Of a DNA stretch of 64,000 nucleotides, positions 53,983 through 64,000 are shown piece after piece. Source of the stretch: Macondimonas sp035325645 (GTDB taxonomy: Bacteria; Pseudomonadota; Gammaproteobacteria; UBA5335); assembly GCA_035325645.1 (NCBI GenBank), contig DAOKZK010000001.1, positions 23,586 to 87,585 of the forward strand, written 5' to 3'. Below the pieces are notes generated by a model that worked only from the letters and a program-made list of their open reading frames with translations, made no database searches and was not told the DNA's origin. Within the stretch, counting starts at the first letter, position 1. Each line of letters starts with the position of its first letter. A program made the translations under genes and the position numbers.

Positions 53983-56079
53983 TCAGGCGGCAGCGGCCGG
54001 CATGTTCAGCGGAGGCACGCCCCAAGCGACCGCGCGCTCAGACTCGCCCGACCAGATTTGCCGGTGCAGCCAGCTCAGGCTGGCGCTATCCCCCAGCAAA
54101 AGGCGGCGCTCGTTGGCGTTCAGTGCTGCCGGACCCTGCTCCCAGGCCCGATCGCGCAGATCGGGCCGACGCGGCCGGCGCACGCCGCGCGGATCGCGCA
54201 ACAGACTCAAATGCAGGAAATGCACCTGCGGGTCGACCACGGCGGCGAGGAAACCCGAGCCGACGGCGGGCTCGATGCGCGGCTCCGCGCGGCTCGCGCG
54301 CACCACGGCCGGCGGCTCGATCTCGCCCGGCACCTGAAACAGCCCGCGCCGCCGCAGTCGGTCGCCCAGGCTCGCCCGGCTGGAGTAGACCGAGATGGGG
54401 ATGGACAGCACCAGCCCCGCCATGACAGGGGACAGCCACAGGAAGAACACCGGCTCCACCGCCCAGGCCACACCTCCCCAAACGAGCCCTAGCAGGGTGC
54501 CGAAGCCGTGGTGGCGCAGCGCCGTGCCCCAGGAAGTCCCTTCGTCGCCGCGGTTCTGTCCAGCCCAGCGCACGCTTTGACCCAGCAGCGTATAGAGCAC
54601 GAAGCGCGTGTGGAACACCATGCGAATGGGGGCCATGAGCACCGAGCCGCCCAGTTCGGCCAAGAGCCCTGCAAAGACGCGCCGGGCGCCGCCGAAGGCC
54701 TCGCGGGTGGTGCGGCGGCTGATGGCGAGAACCGCGCCCAGCGTCTTGGGCAGGAACAGCATCACCAAGGTCGCTATCATGAGGGTGATGGCCTCGGAGG
54801 TTCGCGCCACCGGCCAGACCGGGAACAGGCCGCCGCCGGGCGTGAAGTACTGATGCCCCGTGAACGCGGCCACGGCCGTCAACACGGTACCCAGGAACAG
54901 GAAAGCGAACCAGAACAGGGCCGAGACATAGCCCATGGCACCGTGGAAAAACATCCCGCGATGCAGGGGATGGAAGCCGCCGGCGCGCAGCAGACGCAAG
55001 TGCTGCAGGTTGCCTTGGCACCAGCGCCGGTCGCGCTGCAGCTCATCGAGCAAGGTGGGCGGCGTTTCCTCGTAGCTGCCCTGCAGGTCGTAGGCCAGCC
55101 AGACTTCCCAGCCGCCGCGCACCATGCAGGCCGCCTCGACGAAATCATGGCTGAGGATGTCGCCGCCCAAGGGCGGTGGGCCCGGCAGCCGCGGCAGACC
55201 GCAATGCGCCATGAACGGCGCCACGCGGATGATGGCGTTGTGCCCCCAATAGGTGGCGTGGCCCATCATCCAGAAGTTGAGTCCGGCGGTGAACATCGGG
55301 CCGCACAGACGCTGCACGAACTGCTGCATGCGCGCCAGCGGCGTGGTGGCGTTCACGATCAGCGGAATGGCCTGCAGGATACCGACGCGAGGATGGGCCT
55401 CCATGCGCCGCACGAGCTGGATCAGGGTGTCGCCGTCCATCAGACTGTCGGCGTCGAGCACCACCATGTAGCGGTAATCGCGTCCCCAGCGGCGGCAGAA
55501 ATCGGCCACGTTGCCGCTTTTGCGCTTGAGGTTGACGCGACGGCGGCGGTAATGGATGCGCCCTTCGGCGCCGAGTTCGCGCACGGCCTGGGCCCAGGCG
55601 CGCTCTTCCTCGACCAGCACGTCCGGCTCGCGCGTGTCGCTGAGCACGAAAAACGCGAACTGCTCCCCTTGCCCCGTGGCCTGCAGCGACAGCCAGGTCG
55701 CGCGCAAGCGGGCGAACACCCGCTGCGGGTCCTCGTTGCACACCGGCATCAACAGCGCCGTGCGGGCCTCGCGCGACAGCGGCTGCGCCGGATCGGCACG
55801 CACCAGAAAGCGATCGCGGCCGGTGAGCAGCGCGATGAAGCCGAAAATGGCGGTCCAGAATCCCATCGCGATCCAGGCGAACAGGATCATGAAGATCGCC
55901 AGCAGCGACAGGCGCAGAAAGAATTCCTGCGGTCCCGGCAGCACGCGCGCCATGACATAGGCCGCCGGGAAGGTGGGCGCCGCCACCAGCAGCGTCAGGA
56001 ACACGCGGCGCCAGCGCGCGACCCGGCGCCAGTCGCCGAGCGTCGCGTCGTGCGGCGCGAACGATGCAGTTTGTCTCAT
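53983..56079 (-). CDS. opgH: Glucans biosynthesis glucosyltransferase OpgH
   Basis: An inner-membrane GT2 glycosyltransferase that polymerises and exports the glucose backbone of osmoregulated periplasmic glucans. The 698-aa protein has membrane segments at both ends and a cytoplasmic GT domain with LLMPVCNEDPQRVFARLRAT, VVLDADSLMDGDTL (DxD-type), the TED-equivalent ILSHDFVEAA and the QxxRW motif RDRRWCQGNLQHLRLL. It lacks the roughly 130-residue N-terminal cytoplasmic region of the 847-aa E. coli protein. The ATG at 56079 overlaps the stop of a small upstream gene by four bases. Transcribed with opgG. Confidence 0.95.
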   Translation of the reverse strand: MRQTASFAPHDATLGDWRRVARWRRVFLTLLVAAPTFPAAYVMARVLPGPQEFFLRLSLLAIFMILFAWIAMGFWTAIFGFIALLTGRDRFLVRADPAQPLSREARTALLMPVCNEDPQRVFARLRATWLSLQATGQGEQFAFFVLSDTREPDVLVEEERAWAQAVRELGAEGRIHYRRRRVNLKRKSGNVADFCRRWGRDYRYMVVLDADSLMDGDTLIQLVRRMEAHPRVGILQAIPLIVNATTPLARMQQFVQRLCGPMFTAGLNFWMMGHATYWGHNAIIRVAPFMAHCGLPRLPGPPPLGGDILSHDFVEAACMVRGGWEVWLAYDLQGSYEETPPTLLDELQRDRRWCQGNLQHLRLLRAGGFHPLHRGMFFHGAMGYVSALFWFAFLFLGTVLTAVAAFTGHQYFTPGGGLFPVWPVARTSEAITLMIATLVMLFLPKTLGAVLAISRRTTREAFGGARRVFAGLLAELGGSVLMAPIRMVFHTRFVLYTLLGQSVRWAGQNRGDEGTSWGTALRHHGFGTLLGLVWGGVAWAVEPVFFLWLSPVMAGLVLSIPISVYSSRASLGDRLRRRGLFQVPGEIEPPAVVRASRAEPRIEPAVGSGFLAAVVDPQVHFLHLSLLRDPRGVRRPRRPDLRDRAWEQGPAALNANERRLLLGDSASLSWLHRQIWSGESERAVAWGVPPLNMPAAAA

Positions 56080-56596
56080 GATCGGTCCCGGATCGTGGCG
56101 TCGGTGGCCGTGGCGGGCGTGTCGTCTCCTCCGGGCGTCGCATGGCGCAGCAGCGCGCCCCAAGGGAGCGGCTCGAGCGNNNNNNNNNNNNNNNNNNNNN
56201 NNNNNNNNNNNNNNNNNNNNNNNNNNNNNNNNNNNNNNNNNNNNNNNNNNNNNNNNNNNNNNNNNNNNNNNNNNNNNNNTCTCCTCCGGGCGTCGCATGG
56301 CGCAGCAGCGCGCCCCAAGGGAGCGGCTCGAGCGATGGCGACAGCATCGCGCCGCGGTGGATGGCCGGCATGTCGATGGGCACCCGATGGTGCGCCGCAA
56401 GCCAGCCCTGCACCGCCTGAATCAACAGCGGCAAGGCCGCCTCATCGCCACGGGCCGACTGCGACCCCAGTGTCAGAGCAACCCCGATCAGGAGAGCGGC
56501 GTGTTCGCTCACGGGCACGGACGTCGCCGTGAGATAGCGCCTCAGGGCAGCCTCGATCGTCGGGGACCAGTGTTCGAAGCGCAGTGGCTCACTCAC
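56076..56596 (-). CDS. Small unknown gene between opgG and opgH, split by an assembly gap
   Basis: A reading frame starts with GTG at 56596, three bases after the opgG stop, and runs to 56335. It passes through a 55-bp block that is repeated on the other side of 100 Ns, and ends at 56076, overlapping opgH (ATGA). If the gap and one repeat copy are removed, one continuous protein of about 120 residues results. It begins VSEPLRFEHWSPTIEAALRR and ends ATDATIRDRS. I see no known motif. It could be the detached equivalent of the OpgH N-terminal cytoplasmic region, but there is no sequence evidence for that. Confidence 0.6.
56125..56334. other. 100-N assembly gap flanked by an identical 55-bp duplication
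   Basis: Bases 56180-56279 are N, exactly 100. The 55 bases before (56125-56179) and after (56280-56334) the gap are identical. This is the usual sign of two contigs that overlap at their ends but were scaffolded with a fixed-size gap. Collapsing the two copies restores an uninterrupted reading frame between opgG and opgH. Confidence 0.9.
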
Positions 56597-56598
56597 GC

Positions 56599-58152
56599 TC
56601 AAGGCTCCAGCAGATAGCTCCACGTCTCGGTCAAAAAGTCGTTGCCGTTCTTGACGTAAGCCCGCAACTCAAGCGGCGCGTTGCCGCCAGAGGGGACCGT
56701 GAATTCGACCCACCAGCCGCCATCATACGGGTTCCGCCGCACCTGCAGGTCGGAGACCCCGCGGCCGTCGCCCACCGTCACCACGGCTTCCGGCCGGGCA
56801 TTGGCATCGAGCGCGGCGAGGGCCGGGCCGGTAAAGGTGACCATGAAGCGGCGTCCGCCGTTGGAAAGCGTGCGCATCCGCGTATCCGAGGCGATGCCGG
56901 TCGGGTGAAAGGCCGCCGGATCGATGGACCAGTGCTGCCGGTAGCGCATCCGCAACTGGTCGCCCGCCGCGGGCGCCCGCTCCGGAACCCAATAGGCGAC
57001 GATGTTGTCGTTCTGGTCGGAATCAGTCGGAATCTGCACCAGTTCCACCCGGCCCTTGCCCCAGTCTTCGAGCGGTTCCACCCACAGACTCGGCCGGCGC
57101 TCGTATTCGTGCCTGAGATCGCGATAGCTGGCGAAGTCGCGATCGCGCTGCATGAGGCCGAAACCGCGCGGCGACTGGGTCGCGAAGGAACTCACCAGCA
57201 ACCGCTGGGGATTGGTGAGGGGACGATAGATCCACTCACCGCCACTGGTGAGAATCGCCAGCCCGTCGGAATCGTGAACCTCCGGATAGAAGGCAGCCCC
57301 ACCCGGCTGGCGCTCCCGAGGGGTGTTCTCGCCATAGAAGAACATGCTGGTCAGCGGCGCAATGCCCACCTTGCCGACCGCGCCGCGAAAGAACAGAGCA
57401 ACCTCGCAATCGACCAGGGTGGTATCGCCCGGCCGGACGATGAAACGATGGGCGCCGACCACGCGCCGACTCTCGGACAGCGCAAACACCTCCACGGTCT
57501 CCGCATTGGCCGCCGGCTTCACCAGCCAGAATTCGGTGAAATGCGGGAACTCCTCGCCGCCCGATTCGGCCGTGTCGAGCGCCACCCCGCGCGCCGACAG
57601 GCCGTAGTGCTGGCCCTTGCCGAGCGCACGGAAATAGGTGCCGCCCAGAAAGGCAATGAGGTCGTCGTACCGGCCAGGCACGTTCAGGGGGCTGTGGATG
57701 CGTACCCCGGCATAACCGAACGCCGGCGGCACGGCATCGCGCAGCACGGGGTCGAGATACTGGAACAGCTCCCGGTCGAAGGGCAGTTGCCGCACGCCCT
57801 TTTCATCGATGACGTTCACCTTCACCAGGCGGGTGAAGTAATGGCCGGGGTGGAACATCTGCGCCTGGAACGGCAGCCCGGCATCCGCCCACAGCGCCTT
57901 CTCCGGGCGGAAGCGGATGCGACCGTAGTAGTTCTGGAAGTCCAGCTCGCTCAAGGGCCGGGGCACGTTCGAGGGCAGCTCGGCGTAAGGCTGGGCGACA
58001 CGTCGCCGGGCGATCTCCACCGTGTGCTCGAAGCCGAAGAACTGGCCCGCAAACGCATCGACAGTGAGTGTCGCCATCATCGCCAAACCGAGCAGCAGTC
58101 GGGACCAAACCGAGCCGGCACGCCGGAGCGTTGGGAATCGAGCATCATGCAT
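56599..58152 (-). CDS. opgG: Glucans biosynthesis protein OpgG/OpgD
   Basis: A periplasmic protein that shapes (branches or cleaves) osmoregulated periplasmic glucans. From ATG 58152 the 517-aa precursor has a signal peptide (SRLLLGLAMMATLTVDAFA, cut before GQFFGFEH). Conserved stretches include LDFQNYYGRIRFRPEKALW, FLGGTYFRALGKGQHYGLSARG, GEWIYRPLTNPQRL and DNIVAYWVPE. An ATG 14 codons earlier is possible. OpgG and OpgD cannot be told apart safely. The RR before the hydrophobic part is not a full Tat motif. It heads the opgG-x-opgH operon. Confidence 0.93.
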   Translation of the reverse strand: MHDARFPTLRRAGSVWSRLLLGLAMMATLTVDAFAGQFFGFEHTVEIARRRVAQPYAELPSNVPRPLSELDFQNYYGRIRFRPEKALWADAGLPFQAQMFHPGHYFTRLVKVNVIDEKGVRQLPFDRELFQYLDPVLRDAVPPAFGYAGVRIHSPLNVPGRYDDLIAFLGGTYFRALGKGQHYGLSARGVALDTAESGGEEFPHFTEFWLVKPAANAETVEVFALSESRRVVGAHRFIVRPGDTTLVDCEVALFFRGAVGKVGIAPLTSMFFYGENTPRERQPGGAAFYPEVHDSDGLAILTSGGEWIYRPLTNPQRLLVSSFATQSPRGFGLMQRDRDFASYRDLRHEYERRPSLWVEPLEDWGKGRVELVQIPTDSDQNDNIVAYWVPERAPAAGDQLRMRYRQHWSIDPAAFHPTGIASDTRMRTLSNGGRRFMVTFTGPALAALDANARPEAVVTVGDGRGVSDLQVRRNPYDGGWWVEFTVPSGGNAPLELRAYVKNGNDFLTETWSYLLEP

Positions 58153-58484
58153 GGCCAGTATCCAGAAATGGAGGCTTTTGAAATCGGAGTTCATTCAGGC
58201 GCGACCCGGAGGGACCGGAAAAGGCGCTGGCAAGTTCCATCGATCGGGGAAGATGAGCGCGAAAGCTCAGGTTTTCACGCGGCCAATCATGCACGGGACG
58301 CCGTTTTTTTTCCATGCTCGGGCGGCCCTGCCCCGCCGTCCGGGCGGACCCCCAGCCATTTCATTCATGCCGGCCGGTCAACGACCGAAGGGCACGCCCG
58401 CGAGCGGCGCACCGGGCCGTGGCTGCGGATCAGTGCGGATACGATAAGATGATCGGCCTTGCCTTCCGCACCCCAGGACACGCC

Positions 58485-58964
58485 ATGCACCCGTATCGCC
58501 GGCTTGCTCTCGTTCTTCTGGCCGCCTTCGCCGTGACGGCGACCGGCTGTCGCACGCTGGTCGAACAGACGCTCGAGCGCCCCTCGATCAGCCTGCGTGA
58601 AGTGCGCCTGATGGAGATGGGCCTGCTGACCCAACGCACCCAACTGGTGCTGAACGTCGCCAATCCCAACCCGGTGCCGCTGCCGGTGAAGACGGTGCGC
58701 TACAAAATCGCGCTGGCCGGGCTGAACGTGGCCGAGGGCGAAACCGACGAGGCCTTCACGGTCCCCGCCAAGGGCGACACCGACATCAAGCTGCAGGTGC
58801 GCACCAACGCGCTGGAACTCGCGGGCCAGGCCGCCAACATGCTCACCAACTTCAACGGCCGTGTGGACTACGAAATCAGCGGCGAGGTGGAACCCAATCT
58901 GCCCATGACCGGGCCCTTCCCGTTTACCCGCAAGGGCGAGGTGGCCTTGAACCGGGCGCGCTGA
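58485..58964 (+). CDS. LEA14-type (LEA_2) lipoprotein
   Basis: A 159-aa precursor with a type II signal peptide (LALVLLAAFAVTATGC, lipobox TATGC). The mature part is a single WHy/LEA_2 beta-sandwich: PSISLREVRLMEMGLLTQRT, LNVANPNPVPLPVKTVRYKI and GLNVAEGETDEAFTVPAKGD. Bacterial members are linked to desiccation or envelope stress by analogy with plant LEA14; direct evidence is lacking. An ATG at 58449 is an alternative start, but 58485 gives a normal signal peptide. It is followed by a second LEA_2 gene after 40 bases. Confidence 0.88.
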   Translation: MHPYRRLALVLLAAFAVTATGCRTLVEQTLERPSISLREVRLMEMGLLTQRTQLVLNVANPNPVPLPVKTVRYKIALAGLNVAEGETDEAFTVPAKGDTDIKLQVRTNALELAGQAANMLTNFNGRVDYEISGEVEPNLPMTGPFPFTRKGEVALNRAR

Positions 58965-59004
58965 GCCCCCACCTTGGCCTGAATTCACCAGGAGGGTCGT
59001 CCAG

Positions 59005-59500
59005 ATGGATCTGGATCACGATGAAACGCATTCCCCCATCGCGCCGGCACCGGCCCGGCCCGGGCTGCGAGACCGACTCAAGCAGCGGGCCATCCGGCTG
59101 CTGCGCCGCTGGGTCCAGACGCCGGAAATCTCCATCACCGGCTTGAAGCTGCGGCAGATGAGCCTGATGGAGCAGCGCGGCCAGCTCGCCATCCGCCTGC
59201 ACAATCCCAACCGCATCGCGCTCGGGGTGCGGGCCTTCCGCTACCGCGTGGAGCTGTCCGGCCAGCGCTTCGCCAAGGGCCAGACCGCCGAACCCTTCCG
59301 CATCCCCGCGCGCGATGCCACCAGCTTCGACGTCGACGTGCGCCTGTCGATGCTGAAGCTGGCCGGCTCCCTGGTCAGCGCGCTGCTGGCGCCGCGCCCC
59401 ACGCTGGAATATCGCATCACGGGCGAAATCGAGCTGGCCCTGCCCTGGCTGCCGCCCATCCCCTTCAGTTACACGGGCCAGGTCGATCTGGAGCGGCTGG

Positions 59501-59514
<14 letters not shown>
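59005..59514 (+). CDS. Second LEA14-type (LEA_2) protein
   Basis: A 169-aa protein sharing the WHy/LEA_2 pattern with its neighbour: TPEISITGLKLRQMSLMEQR, LAIRLHNPNRIALGVRAFRY and GQRFAKGQTAEPFRIPARDA. It has no signal peptide or lipobox, so it is probably cytoplasmic. The basic N-terminal helix LKQRAIRLLRRWVQ may bind membrane. The pair looks like a tandem duplication followed by loss of export. AGGAGG precedes ATG 59005. Its last 14 bases overlap the ABC ATPase gene. Confidence 0.85.
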
Positions 59515-60198
<684 letters not shown>

Positions 60199-60202
<4 letters not shown>

Positions 60203-62778
60203 TCCCGCTCCACATCCAAGCCGGCTGGCGCCACCTGATCCGGCACCGCTGGCTGACGCTGCTGTCCGTCGTCGGCATTGCGCTCGGCGTGGGCGTCGTC
60301 ATCGCCGTGGATCTGGCCAGCACCAGCGCCCGTCTGGCCCTGAAAACCTCCATGGCAGCCGTGGTCGGCGCGGCCACCCACCAGATTCTGGCCGGCCCCG
60401 AAGGCTTGCCCGAAACGGTCTATCGCGACCTGCGGCTCGGCGGCGCACGCGTGCCGCTGGCGCCCGTCATCGAGGCCACCGTCAGCGTGGCCGACCGGCC
60501 CGGTCACAGCTTCCGCCTGCTGGGGGTCGACGGCACCGCCGAATTCGCCTTCGGCCGCGGGCAGATGGGGCCTGCGGGCGGCGACCCCGATGCGGACGGC
60601 GCCGGCCTGCTCGGCGCCATCCGCGGCGTGACACAGCCCGGCCAGGCGTGGATTTCCGCGCAGGCCGCCGCGGCGCTAAAGGTGACGCCCGGCGACCGGC
60701 TGGTGCTGCGTTTGCCGCTGGGCCAGGGCACGGTCACGGTGGCCGGCGTCCTCCCGGACAGCGGCACGGACCGGGACCTGTCCGGACTGATGCTGATGGA
60801 CATCGCCGCCGCGCAGGAACTGCTGGCCATGCCGGGGCGCATCAGCCGCATCGACGTGCGCCTGCCCGAGGGCGCCGCCGGCGAGGCGGCGCTGGCGACC
60901 CTGCAGGCGCGCCTGCCGCCCGGCTTGCGGGTGGAAACCACGGGCAGCCGCGTGCGCGCGATGGAGGGCATGACCCGCGCTTTTGAGTTCAACCTGATGG
61001 CGATGAGCCTGCTCGCGCTCGTGGTCGGCCTCTATCTCATCTACAACACCCTGAGCTTCGCGGTGGTGCAGCGCCGGCCGCTCCTGGGCGTGCTGCGCAC
61101 CGTCGGCGTCACCCGCGCGCAGGTGTTCCGCGCCATCCTCGTCGAAGCCCTGCTGCTGGGCGCGGCGGGCACGCTGCTGGGCCTGCTGCTCGGCACGGCG
61201 CTGGCCCAGTTCCTGGTGGGACTGGTTGGCCGCACCATCAACGACATCTATTACACCCTGCAGATCTCTCAACTGGCCCTGAGCCCGTGGGGGCTGACCA
61301 AAGGCGTGCTGCTGGGGCTGAGCGGCAGCGTCCTCGCCGCCCTGCCGGCGGCCTGGGAGGCCGCGCGCACCCCGCCGCGCCGGGTGCTCAACCGCTCGGA
61401 TCTGGAAGCGCGCATGCGCCGTCTGGTGCCGCGTCTCGCCGCCTTCGGCCTGCTGTTGGCTGCGGTGGTCCTGCCGGCGCTGCTGGTGTGGCCGAGCCGC
61501 TCGCTGCTGCCGGTCTATGCGGGCCTGGTGGCGCTGGTGCTGGCCGCGAGCCTCGTCGTCCCTGCCCTCACCGTTGGCCTGATGGCGCTGCTGACGCGCG
61601 TGCTGCCCGCGGGGCGGGCGCTGCTGCTGCGCATGGCGGCGCGCGGCGTGGTGCGCTCCCTGAGCCGCACGGGGCTGGCGATCGCCGCGCTGACCGTGGC
61701 GCTGTCCACTGCCGTCGGGGTCGGCACCATGATCCACAGCTTCCGCGACAGCGTGAGCACCTGGCTGGAACGCACGCTCAGCGCCCAGATCTACGTCTCG
61801 CCCGGCGGCGGCGCCCCGCGCGGCGCGCGCCTGCCCGACAGCCTGTTGCCAACCCTCGCTGCTCTGCCGGGCATGGCCGAGGTCGTGGGCATCCGCGCCG
61901 CATCCATCGACACGCCTGACGGCCCCGTCGGTGTCTCGGCCGCTACCTTCCGGCCATCGCTGCGCGGCGCGCTGCAACTGCTGGGCGGCGATCCGGCGCG
62001 CGCCTTTGCCGCGCTCGCCGACGCGGCGCGCGAGGTCCCCGCCGTCCTCGCCAGCGAGCCCCTGGCCTGGCACCGCCAGCTGAAAGTGGGCGACCGGCTG
62101 CAGTTGGCCACGGATCGGGGTTGGCGTGCGTTCGAAGTGGTCGGGATCTATCAGGATTTCGGTTCGGATCAGGGCCATCTGCTGATGGACGAGCGCGTGT
62201 TCCTGCAGCATTGGCAGCGTCCGGGGGTCACCGGCATCGGGCTCTATCTCGCCCCCGGCGCCGATGAATCGGCGCTGGTGTCGCAGATTCAGGCGCTGGC
62301 CACGCCGGACATGCCGCTCTCGGTGATGCGCACCGCCGGTATCCTGGCGTTTTCGCTGCAGATCTTCGATCGCACCTTCGCCGTGACCGGCGTGCTGCGT
62401 CTGCTCACCCTGATCGTGAGCCTGGTCGGCGTGACCAGCGCGCTGATGGCCCTGCAACTGGAGCGCACGCGCGAATGCGCCGTGCTGCGCGCGCTGGGGA
62501 TGACGCCCGGGCAGGTGCGGCGCTGGGTGACCTTGCAAACGGCACTGATGGGCACCGTGGCGGGCCTGCTCGCCGTGCCGGTCGGCCTGGCGCTGGCCGC
62601 GGTGTTGACCGGCGCGGTGAATCAGCGCGCCTTCGGCTGGACCATCGCCTTCAAGGTGGCACCGGAGCTGCTGCTGCAGGCGCTGGTTCTGGCCGTCCTG
62701 GCGGCGCTCATCGCCGGCGCCTACCCGGCCTGGCGCATGGGGCGCACGCCGCCGGCGCTGGCCTTGCGGGAGGATTGA
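60199..62778 (+). CDS. FtsX-like ABC transporter permease
   Basis: An 859-aa permease with an N-terminal membrane segment (LTLLSVVGIALGVGVVIAVD), a periplasmic MacB-type domain, and FtsX-type four-helix cores around residues 255-400 and 745-850 (LIVSLVGVTSALMALQLERT; LRALGMTPGQVRRWVTLQTA). Two FtsX repeats in one chain resemble YbbP and AttG-type permeases. These exporters usually act on lipids, lipoproteins or hydrophobic products. With the ATPase before it and the AttH/CrtC-like gene after it, the set looks like the att-type transporter operons of rhizobia and relatives. Confidence 0.92.
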
Positions 62779-62779
62779 G

Positions 62780-63943
62780 ATGCGCCGCGCGCGTGCCGGT
62801 CTGGTGCTGCTCCTGCTGGGAGTCATCCTCGCCGCGCTGTGGCATCGCCCCGCGCCGCCGCCCGCGCCGGGCGGCCAGATCGACCTCAATCGCGCCTTCG
62901 TGCAGGCCACCGCCGGCTTTACGCGGGCCGAGATGCCGCGCACCTTCCGCTTTCCGGAAGATCACGGCCCGCATCCGGACACCGCCAGCGAATGGTGGTA
63001 CGTCACCGGCCACCTGCGCACCGCACAAGGCCGGCGCTTCGGCTATGAGCTGACCTTCTTTCGCGTGGCGCTCGCCTCCGACATGCCGGAACGCCAGTCG
63101 GCCTGGGCCACGCGGCAGATCTACATGGCCCATCTCGCGGTCACCGACCCGGAAGGCCGACGCTTTCACGCCTTCGAGCGCTTCAACCGCGCGGCCCTGG
63201 ACATGGCCGGCGCCACTGCCGCGCCGCTGCGCATCTGGCTGGACGACTGGACGCTCACCGCCCGACCCGGCGCCGACCCGACGCTTGCGACGCCGCCGCT
63301 CCTGCTGCGCGCCGCAGAGGGACCGGTTGCGCTCGCACTCGAACTAGACACCCGCAAACCGCCGGTCCTGCAGGGTGAGGCCGGCCTCAGCCGCAAGGGC
63401 CCGGAGCCCGGCGATGCGTCCTATTACTACAGCCTGACCCGGCTTGCCACGCGCGGCACGCTCGAGCTGAACGGCGAGCGCTTTACGGTCGAGGGCGAAT
63501 CGTGGATGGACCGGGAATGGGGCACCTCCGCCCTGGGACCGGAACGCAGCGGCTGGGACTGGTTCGGGCTGCAGCTCGACGACGGCAGCGAGCTCATGTT
63601 CTGCCGCATCCGCCGTCGCGACGGCGCGCCGAATCCCTTCGACTACGGCATTTGGGTCGAACCGGACGGGAAGAGCCAACGGCTCGCCGCAAACGAGGTC
63701 TCGATTCGGGAAACCGATCGCTGGCGCAGCCCGCACACCGGCATCCGCTATCCCGCCGGCTGGGAGCTGTCGCTGCCTGACCGCGGACTGCGACTCGACG
63801 TGCAGCCGATCCTCGCCGATCAGGAGCTGAACCTCGCCGTGCGCTACTGGGAAGGCGCCGTCAGCGCCCGCGGCGAACAGAACGGCCGCCCCATCGCCGG
63901 GCAGGGTTACGTTGAACTCACCGGCTACGGCAGCTCGCCCTGA
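62780..63943 (+). CDS. AttH/CrtC-like (lipocalin-like) protein
   Basis: A 387-aa protein with an N-terminal membrane anchor or signal (AGLVLLLLGVILAALWH). The conserved HPDTASEWWYVTGHLRT, FRFPEDHGPH, GESWMDREWGTSAL and WDWFGLQLDDGSELMFCRIR mark the AttH/carotenoid 1,2-hydratase-like family with two lipocalin-type barrels. The name CrtC reflects one characterised member; no carotenoid gene is nearby, so hydratase activity should not be assumed. It starts one base after the permease stop and is the last gene of the operon. The 57 bases after it hold no gene. Confidence 0.88.
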   Translation: MRRARAGLVLLLLGVILAALWHRPAPPPAPGGQIDLNRAFVQATAGFTRAEMPRTFRFPEDHGPHPDTASEWWYVTGHLRTAQGRRFGYELTFFRVALASDMPERQSAWATRQIYMAHLAVTDPEGRRFHAFERFNRAALDMAGATAAPLRIWLDDWTLTARPGADPTLATPPLLLRAAEGPVALALELDTRKPPVLQGEAGLSRKGPEPGDASYYYSLTRLATRGTLELNGERFTVEGESWMDREWGTSALGPERSGWDWFGLQLDDGSELMFCRIRRRDGAPNPFDYGIWVEPDGKSQRLAANEVSIRETDRWRSPHTGIRYPAGWELSLPDRGLRLDVQPILADQELNLAVRYWEGAVSARGEQNGRPIAGQGYVELTGYGSSP

Positions 63944-64000
63944 AAACGCCGCGCGGCGCTATCGCAACGGCGCCGAATCCGCTATATTAGGCCGTTCATT

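Overview
The window is a GC-rich (about two thirds G+C by eye) piece of a bacterial chromosome, almost certainly from a gammaproteobacterium. The best support is gene order: thiS-thiG-trmB, surE-pcm-yqaA-nlpD-rpoS, alaC-hom-thrC, and bepA divergent from a TusA-like gene. A phosphoribulokinase gene (3973-4890) indicates a Calvin cycle, so the organism is probably able to grow autotrophically. Two AlkB/XylM-type membrane monooxygenases and two acyl-CoA synthetase-type ligases suggest it also oxidises hydrocarbons or long-chain lipids. I cannot name the genus.

Layout. 1-2057: a group II intron on the minus strand, running off the left edge, inserted in the anticodon stem of a tRNA-Gly(CCC) gene. 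It carries a reverse transcriptase and, unusually, a complete second tRNA-Gly(CCC). 2185-5951: thiamine sulfur chemistry (thiS, thiG), tRNA methylation (trmB), phosphoribulokinase and an aldo-keto reductase. 6075-7173: a YqjD/YqjE/YqjK-like membrane-stress trio. 7286-10246: a membrane-anchored sulfotransferase, a glycerophosphodiesterase and an unknown protein. 10433-19398: uup, smrB, the surE-to-rpoS stationary-phase block, then a heat-shock island (two Hsp20 genes divergent from cbpA-cbpM) with a clear sigma-32 promoter, and a Mth938-domain gene. 19511-24216: alaC, hom, thrC and a conserved gene of unknown function.

24260-32180: lipid and oxidative metabolism: AlkB-like monooxygenase, two AMP-forming ligases, katG, an aldo-keto reductase remnant and tRNA-Ser(GGA). 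32245-35482: lipoprotein, dapA, bcp and a PIN-PhoH protein. 35537-37806: a decaying urea/nickel locus with an agmatinase remnant, a NiCoT-like transporter, ureD and ureA, but no ureB, C, E, F or G. 37958-48694: typA, a lipid A-type acyltransferase, a small membrane protein behind an FNR box, a HAD hydrolase, a second AlkB-like gene, an old yellow enzyme, a metallopeptidase, gamma-carbonic anhydrase and glutathione reductase. 48785-53850: prlC, bepA, a Cys-less TusA-like protein, a small unknown gene and a universal stress protein. 53983-58152: osmoregulated periplasmic glucan synthesis (opgG, small gene, opgH), interrupted by a 100-N gap that is probably an assembly artefact. 58485-63943: two LEA14-type proteins, then an ABC transporter and an AttH/CrtC-like protein.

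The strongest observation is the intron. Its GTGCG 5' end, two exon-binding sequences that match the interrupted tRNA exactly, and a sequence-diverged intact tRNA-Gly with the same anticodon inside it form a coherent picture of an element that breaks a tRNA gene while supplying a replacement it would not itself target.
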